Shown here one piece after another: positions 58,901 through 64,000 of a stretch of 64,000 nucleotides of DNA (positions are counted from its first letter, which is position 1; every line of letters starts with the position of its first letter). The notes beneath the pieces are model-generated. The model did no database searches, was not told where the DNA came from, and worked only from the letters and a program-made list of their open reading frames with translations. The position numbers and the translations under genes were made by a program. Source of the stretch: Papiliotrema nemorosa (taxonomy: Eukaryota; Basidiomycota; Tremellomycetes; Tremellales; Rhynchogastremaceae); the NCBI GenBank assembly GCA_032158125.1, contig JASKOT010000006.1, positions 620,001 to 684,000 on the forward strand, given 5' to 3'.

Positions 58901-58972
58901 AAGAAATTTGCACGAGAGATTGACGCCGCTTACGAGGAAGCTGAAGCGGGAGGAATCGTGGCCAAGTTGTAG
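55939..58972 (+). CDS. Long-chain acyl-CoA synthetase with C-terminal PTS1
   Basis: About fourteen short-intron exons run from ATG 55939 (MPMIPYPPDLDLSHQG) to TAG 58970-58972, about 680 residues. Landmarks of the AMP-forming family appear in order: LWSANREEWQVVDLACQAYG, LYETLGPDVAKY, the P-loop ISYTSGTTG joined to PKGVVLTNKNL, YISYLPLSH, KPHFMAGVPRIWNR, YITSGAAPLS, GFGMTE, then WMHTGDVGEID, LRIIDRIKNVVKLSQGEYVALE. The C-terminus is GGIVAKL; AKL fits the peroxisomal targeting signal type 1, pointing to a peroxisomal Faa2-like enzyme activating fatty acids for beta-oxidation (targeting is inference). The start exon is the least certain part. Confidence 0.87.
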
Positions 58973-59152
58973 TGTGCATCCGAAGTAGTCAGCTGGCTTG
59001 GGCGGAAAGGCCAATTGTATGGTAATTGCGGTTCAAAGGTGGCATGCAAACAAGTGAGATTGCATCTATGCAGATTTACTACCGGATCGTCGCTATGTCG
59101 TTATGTCGGGTTTGAGGTCGTCTCGTTCAGTCTGTCCAGAGATGGGCGAAGT

Positions 59153-60032
59153 CTATCCAATAAAGCGGTAATTGCAAGTACATATGGCGTACTATACATC
59201 AAAACGATGTACTTCCCATTCAGGCTGGGTCAGACTCACCTTAGATTGCGACCCATGCGTTGCTTCTCGTACGGCGCGTATTAGGAAAGAGGTATAGAAC
59301 CTCCTTGGGAGATCCTGAGGAGGTGTCCTCGTGTTGAACATGTTGGGAGGGTCTATAGCTGCAGGTCCAGAGATCACAGAGCCAGTGATGGTCACTGTAA
59401 GATCAGGGAATGGGGTGATGGTGGGGTTTGTCTCGTCCGCTATAGTCAGTCCCACTCGTGGCGGATCATGAGCGTCATAGGCGGATACAAGGCGTGTAGA
59501 AGGAATAGGGCTGCGACGAGGATCTCAAACTCACGTTGTAGAGGATGTGAATCTATTGTCTGTATCTCATGCGATGTAGGCGGAAAGGCAGACATGAAGC
59601 CTGGTATGTCGGACAACGGAAGACTATTGCCATTCCAGACCATACTCGCTTCCGAAACAAAGAGACCTCGGAAGTCCTAGGCATTAGCATGCTTACCCCA
59701 CGCCCTCGTCGATGAAGCAGTAGATTTATGAAACGAAGAACAACTTACGGTTTGTCGTTTGGCTAGATCGTCGAACGACTCGAAAAACAGTTGAACGAAT
59801 TCTACAGCATCATGTGAGGCCGTCTCGACCTGTTCCAGTGTCCATGGCCCCGGAGGTCTATACATCAGTGTCTATCCCGATGTTCATGACGCCTGCGTGG
59901 TTATGCAGACGGTTGGCGCTGAAAGAAGCGAATGGGTGGTGTCAGGCAATATACTCACAAGTCGGGTTGTGGTTTCTGACCTTGATCATTCGAAGATCCA
60001 GCTGCATTCCCTGAACCGAAAGCGCCCTGCAT
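59153..60032 (-). CDS. NXT1: mRNA export cofactor Nxt1 (p15, NTF2-like)
   Basis: The start ATG at 60032 (MQGAFGSGNAAGSSNDQG) follows a possible longer in-frame 5' extension that is probably leader. The NTF2-like fold reads WTLEQVETASHDAVEFVQLF, FESFDDLAKRQT, LFVSEASMVWNGNSLP, GFMSAFPPTSHEIQTIDSHP, ITPFPDLTVTITGSVISG and RRFYTSFLIR. A last small exon encodes AICTCNYRFIG with TAG at 59153-59155, the typical p15 end. Nxt1 pairs with Mex67/TAP to carry mRNA through nuclear pores. Yeasts related to Saccharomyces use Mtr2 instead; basidiomycetes keep p15. Five or six exons. Confidence 0.85.
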
Positions 60033-60229
60033 CTCGATGATCCAGAATACAAAGTAGCTGTCGTCTGTTACACAAGTGAGGACCGTCGCAGAATGATGAG
60101 GCTGGCGAGGTATAGGGAGACAAGGGTGAATGTCAAGAGTGGAGGTTTGGAGAGAAGTTGCATCAACCGACATCTGATCCACTCGTAATTTTGAGCACAT
60201 CTCTACTCTTAGTTGTACTAGACATCATC

Positions 60230-61197
60230 ATGTCTCTCAGAACAGTCATCAGACGGATCGGAAGCTGCTCCCATGGTGCAAGAGTCTTCTCCTCCTGTCC
60301 GACTGTACTTTACCCTCGAAGGACGACCAACCAATTTTCACCATTCTACGAACTGCAACCTGGATCTTTCCAATCTTCTCCCGAATCTTCTTCCTCGACG
60401 GCAACATCCTCCAGCTCCGCGACAAGCTCGAGCTCTACAAATCCGAGACGAGTGGCGTCGATGCCTGAGCAGACGTACGAGGAAGCAGACTATGATCCCG
60501 AGGTAGCTCTACAATCAGCCAAAGATCGAGCTTGGTACTTGGAGGATTCGCTCGACCCTATCGATCCCGACCTTCCTGCTCGTCGACAACCCCGGTTTGT
60601 CACTTATGATCCGGAACGAACAACCTCCGAGGTTGCTAAATTTGAAATAGAAAGTTTACCGCATTATGCGCCAGAACCGCTCAAGAGGTTACATGGGTGG
60701 ATGACCAGTGAAGACGCGGCTTATGTGTTGGATACAACCTCGGTGAGGTTCATGCATACTGGGATGGCTAGCAGAGAAAACCTGGGATCAGGAGATGTGG
60801 TAGATGTGTTTGATGGATCGGTGGAAGCTCAATGGAAGTGGGTCGTTGTGGCTATGGCAAAAGGTAGGGGGAAGGGTATTGTCGGACGAGCAGAGCGAGC
60901 TTTGAGGATATGGGTAAGCCGCCTTGCAACAGGATCAGATGGGATGCTGAGCCTCAGCTGCACAAGAATCCTCTAGTCGACACTCCAAAGAAAAAAGGAA
61001 AGTCGAACAAGTTGCCAAGAACACCAGATTGGACCGATTGGTCAATGATTCAAATACCCGAACTCTCCACCTCTATCAACATCTTTACCGCAGAAGGGCG
61101 GGACAGGTGGGATCTGGAGGAAATGTGGTCAGAGCAAGATCCGAATAAGAAACGCAAACGACCCTTTGGATTGGCACGCACGACCACCGCTGATTGA
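60230..61197 (+). CDS. RsfS/MALSU1-like mitochondrial protein
   Basis: Two exons (60230-60914, about 60960-61197) give about 305 residues. The N-terminus MSLRTVIRRIGSCSHGAR is a mitochondrial presequence and is followed by a Ser-rich linker. The C-terminal half has WKWVVVAMAKGRG, RAERALRIW and WSMIQIPELSTSINIFTAEG with RWDLEEMW; the last part mirrors the conserved end of RsfS/MALSU1/Atp25-N proteins (hydrophobic strand, then HxFxxExRxxYDLExLW). RsfS-type factors bind the large mitoribosomal subunit. The match is by eye and covers mainly the C-terminal motif, so the family call is moderate. Confidence 0.5.
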
Positions 61198-61510
61198 ACG
61201 GCGAACGCTCCATGTGGATAGCCTATGCAATGTCATTTCCATGCAACGTCCCTTTGGGACGTTTCGTCGGGACGTTGTCCTTCGTTTTTACCTAAACAAC
61301 GGGAAATAGAGAATTCGAGGGATGACCTTTCTCCTCCAGGTCGTCTAGATGTATTCTCGCACAACCAACTATGATCCTCTCACCTGCCTTGCCGCCGAAC
61401 CTCTACACAATCGTGCAGCGTCTATTCGGTGAGGCTGTAACCGACCAAGTTTCGTCGACCGATGATCTCTCCGATTGAGAAAATACCGTATGCCTCTAGT
61501 GCCTATACGT
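61198..61510. other. Convergent spacer RsfS-like/ATP20
   Basis: Only 3'-UTR-like sequence; an imperfect inverted stretch CAACGTCCC/GGGACGTT around 61244-61280 could form a hairpin near the plus-strand 3' end. Confidence 0.4.
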
Positions 61511-62007
61511 TTAGTACTTGCCTGACTTGTTTATGACCTGGATAAGACTCACTGCAACACCGAGTCCAGCCCAAGTTCCATTCGTCAAGACCTGCTTCCA
61601 CCATCCAGCGTTGATGGCGTGCGAGTAGATCTCGGCGTATGCCCTGGCCCATGTGCTCAAGCTAGTTGGGAAAGCCATCTTCTCCGCTTGGTAGACTTGT
61701 CGAACGAGGGATGAGAAGACTTTGGCATTGTAAACAATGGGCTCCCTGTATCCTAAATCGTCAACACGACGTTCAGTGCAACTATCAGCGCAAACTGACC
61801 ACCGAGAGCATTTCCAACCTTGTCTCCAACTGGACCCGTGACTCGTTTGACAGTTGCGGTTGTCTGAGCGAGAACCTTTTGTGCGTTTTCGACGGCTTTT
61901 TGAACTTGAGGGTTTTGGGCTGGGTTGGGGGCGGAGGAGGAGGAAGAGTTGAATCGGACCCCACGGGCGGGTGCTGATTGACGCAGAGATCGGAGAGCCT
62001 GTCGCAT
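61511..62007 (-). CDS. ATP20: Mitochondrial ATP synthase subunit g
   Basis: Two exons: ATG at 62007 (MRQALRSLRQSAPARGVRF), a presequence-like start, then VENAQKVLAQTTATVKRV and a junction at LGG|YREPIVYNAKVF, then SLVRQVYQAEKMAFPT, WWKQVLTNGTWAGLG and VSLIQVINKSGKY at TAA 61511-61513. About 150 residues, with one C-terminal membrane helix. Subunit g sits in the Fo sector and drives dimerisation of ATP synthase at cristae ridges. It is divergent from PHO88. Confidence 0.9.
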
Positions 62008-62339
62008 GGTGAATGGTAGAGAAGGGGTGAAGAGTTCTAGTCAAAGGTGTACGTGAGATGAGACGTCTGCTCCGGTAAATCTCGAAAGGCAGCGAGGGGC
62101 AATCCCGGATAGACGCGAAGGGGGTGAGGAGATAACGCCGCGGAGTTATCATTTGGGTGTATCACCACCCAGGAGGGATCACATCTCAGTGTGGCACTTT
62201 TCCCCCATGTGTTTAATCTCGGATCGATCACCGGCTTGGTGGTCGACGACAGCGACTTGACCTTCCACGCGATTCTACCTCGTCTATCTCTACTTGCCCT
62301 TTCACCGACACACCACCTCATTACCTTCCTCTGCCCACC
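62008..62339. other. Divergent promoter region ATP20/PHO88
   Basis: 331 bp between start codons. No TATA box stands out; C/T-rich leader precedes PHO88. Confidence 0.45.
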
Positions 62340-63108
62340 ATGAACCCAGCAGTCTCCAACCTCGTCATCTCCCTCGGAGCCATGCAGGGTGAGTTTCCTT
62401 CTGACGTCCGCGCTCTGAGCTAGATCTGTTGCTCACACGATAGTCGCCAAGAGGCTACCGATGGAGGATCCGACATTCATCAACTACCTGCGTATCGGAT
62501 ACGTCTCTGCCCAGGTCATTTCTCTCGGGATCTACTATCTCATCACCGTTTTTGTAAGCGAGACTCTGTCCCGCAGCGAGAAGAGTCGCTTATAGCTCAG
62601 ATCCGAAGGAAGAACGACTTGACCGTGATCAAATACGTCAACCCACCCTCGGCCATGGTGAGTCCTCACACTTGCAGATAAGCACATCGAGTTGGATACT
62701 GATCTGTCAGAACCAAGACGCCAAGCCGGAACTCGTTACTACCACCGTCCGTGATTACGATCTGGATCAGACTGGAAAAGCCATGAAGGGCTTGTTCACC
62801 GGTATCGCTTTCATGGTCTTCCTCGTGAGTCCATCCATCCTTCCTCACCGCACCCCACTTACCAATAGCACGGATACATGAAATACACTCAACCCCTGTT
62901 CATCCAAGGTCTGATGACCCTCAAAGGTGTCCTCGAGTCCAACGAAGCCAAATTGCACCTCTTCGGCAAGAAATCCGAAGGAGAGCTCTCGCGACCTTTC
63001 AAGACTGCTCCTGGATTGATGGAACAATTGACGGGAGCCGCTTCTGGACCTCAGACAGATTCCGCCTCAATCAAAGCTGCCGAGAAGGCTGGAAACAAGT
63101 CGGAGTAG
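62340..63108 (+). CDS. PHO88: Pho88/Snd3 ER membrane protein
   Basis: The start ATG 62340 (MNPAVSNLVISLGAMQ) opens into membrane helix 1. Exons then give AKRLPMEDPTFINYLRIGYV, AQVISLGIYYLITVF, RKNDLTVIKYVNPPSAM, VTTTVRDYDLDQTGKAMKG, MKYTQPLFIQGLMTLKGVLE, LHLFGKKSEGELSRPFKT. Five or six exons, stop TAG at 63106-63108. The order and wording are those of Pho88/Snd3, a subunit of the SND route that delivers membrane proteins to the ER translocon, first found through phosphate-transporter maturation. Confidence 0.95.
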
Positions 63109-63331
63109 GCGTTTTCCTTCGTTAGGGAACAGCTCGTTGTCAGAGAAGGAGGGTAAAGGCGATACACGTCGGATAGACAAGTGTCCGCAAGCGCATTGCG
63201 TTCTAAACATGCAGAATTGTTCATTCATGTGTCGTTTTTCGCACATTGTAGTGTTGCATGCAAGGTGATAGATCATCTTCCGTTTAACTCTCCGCTCTAC
63301 TTCTCTATCCCATACTATAATTCTCAATTTC

Positions 63332-64000
63332 TCATTGCCTATCCATCTTGTCGCTCGATAAGGCTTGTTGCAGACCCCAACTGCTTTTCCTCCCGTATGC
63401 TGGTAAAGATCCCGGACCATAACTTCCTGAAATGTTCGAGCTATTCGAGTATCCCCTAGGCCGCATGGGTGTATTTGTCCCATTAGTCCCTGGAGGGGAG
63501 AAAGACAATATCGAGTGCTCCACTGGAGCAGGTGATTGTACGGGGGAAGAGGCGTGAGACGGGCTGGATGCTGATCGAGATTCACCTTGAGACGCCTCTT
63601 TGAGCAAGAACTCGACGAAGAGGTTGCTAAAGGACTTGGACCATCAGTATAGCCCCCGCACCTGGACTCAAGATCAAAACTCACTTCGTTCATGGCTGCT
63701 TCCTCTTCTGCGCTCCTCTCATTCTGCTTGCCCTTGCCCTTGCCCTTGTCTCCACCCTTGCCAGGTGTTCCTGATGCCCCAACTCGCTGTAGACCGGCCT
63801 TTTCTCTCTCGGCATCGTTCCATGATAAGATGGTGGCCAGCAGTGAGAGCATTTCGAATCGCTTTGAATCGGCCCGGCGCGTCGTTAGGAAGGAGAGAAG
63901 GATGTTGGTGACTAGACGTCTATCCACATTATTGTCTGACGAGTTTTTGCGCAGCCGCCGCAGAGCTTCTGTAAGGTGCTCGTTGTTCACCACGGCTGGT
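63332..64000 (-). CDS. RUD3: Rud3/GMAP-210-type golgin, C-terminal GRAB domain; 5' part beyond window
   Basis: The open frame enters from the right edge. It reads LTEALRRLRKNSSDNNVDRR, LVTNILLSFLTTRRADSKRF, EMLSLLATILSWNDAEREKA, GLQR, the GRAB (GRIP-related Arf-binding) domain, followed by a Gly/Lys-rich linker. An intron near 63600-63690 leads to a Ser/Pro-rich tail ending TGA at 63332-63334. Rud3 is a cis-Golgi tether recruited by Arf1; its long coiled coil should lie further upstream, outside the window. Convergent with PHO88. Confidence 0.9.

Overview
The window is nuclear DNA of a basidiomycetous yeast or fungus, most likely a tremellomycete (Cryptococcus/Kwoniella/Tremella relatives). 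The reasons are intron-dense genes with very short introns (mostly 40-60 nt, GTRNGT donors, CTAAC/CTGAY branch points), compact spacing, fungal-only gene families (JIP5, PHO88/SND3, ERG28, DRN1, APA-type Ap4A phosphorylase) and many low-complexity Ser/Pro/acidic tails. No bacterial, viral or CRISPR features were seen. Because almost every gene is interrupted, gene spans below run from start codon to stop codon and include introns; where the first exon could not be fixed this is stated.

Layout. 0-4.8 kb: end of a truncated gene, a disordered unknown protein, the splicing factor BUD31 and an unknown acidic protein. 4.8-6.8 kb: gene-free stretch with a 22-bp tandem repeat and two copies of a tRNA-derived, SINE-like element. 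6.8-19.1 kb: JIP5 and CAF17 (tail-to-tail, overlapping by a shared TTATAA), SKI8, the cyclase-associated protein CAP/Srv2, then a 3-phosphoinositide phosphatase (YMR1) facing a PI4P 5-kinase (MSS4). 19.5-35.7 kb: GPI10, RPS12, Ap4A phosphorylase, LCP5, a TBC RabGAP, two unknown proteins, GPI18 and ERG28. 35.9-49.2 kb: DRN1/CWF19L1, a tiny secreted peptide, TMEM14, ALKBH7, riboflavin kinase, RNPS1, RIM1, BUD20. 49.4-64 kb: LSM4, a protein built around an integrase-type H2C2 zinc module, a probably peroxisomal acyl-CoA synthetase, NXT1, an RsfS-like mitochondrial protein, ATP20, PHO88 and the 3' end of a RUD3-type golgin.

Themes. Most genes are conserved housekeeping: RNA processing and export (BUD31, DRN1, RNPS1, LSM4, NXT1, SKI8), ribosome assembly (JIP5, LCP5, BUD20, RPS12), mitochondria (CAF17, ALKBH7, RIM1, ATP20, RsfS-like), and membrane lipid/GPI-anchor work (YMR1, MSS4, GPI10, GPI18, ERG28, ACSL). 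I found no gene cluster that looks like a dedicated new system. The most unusual signals are structural: near-strict strand alternation of about 35 genes, three genes whose first coding exon is only the ATG, a GC-AG intron in BUD20, a domesticated integrase zinc-binding protein, the SINE-like pair, and a 43-residue secreted peptide gene.
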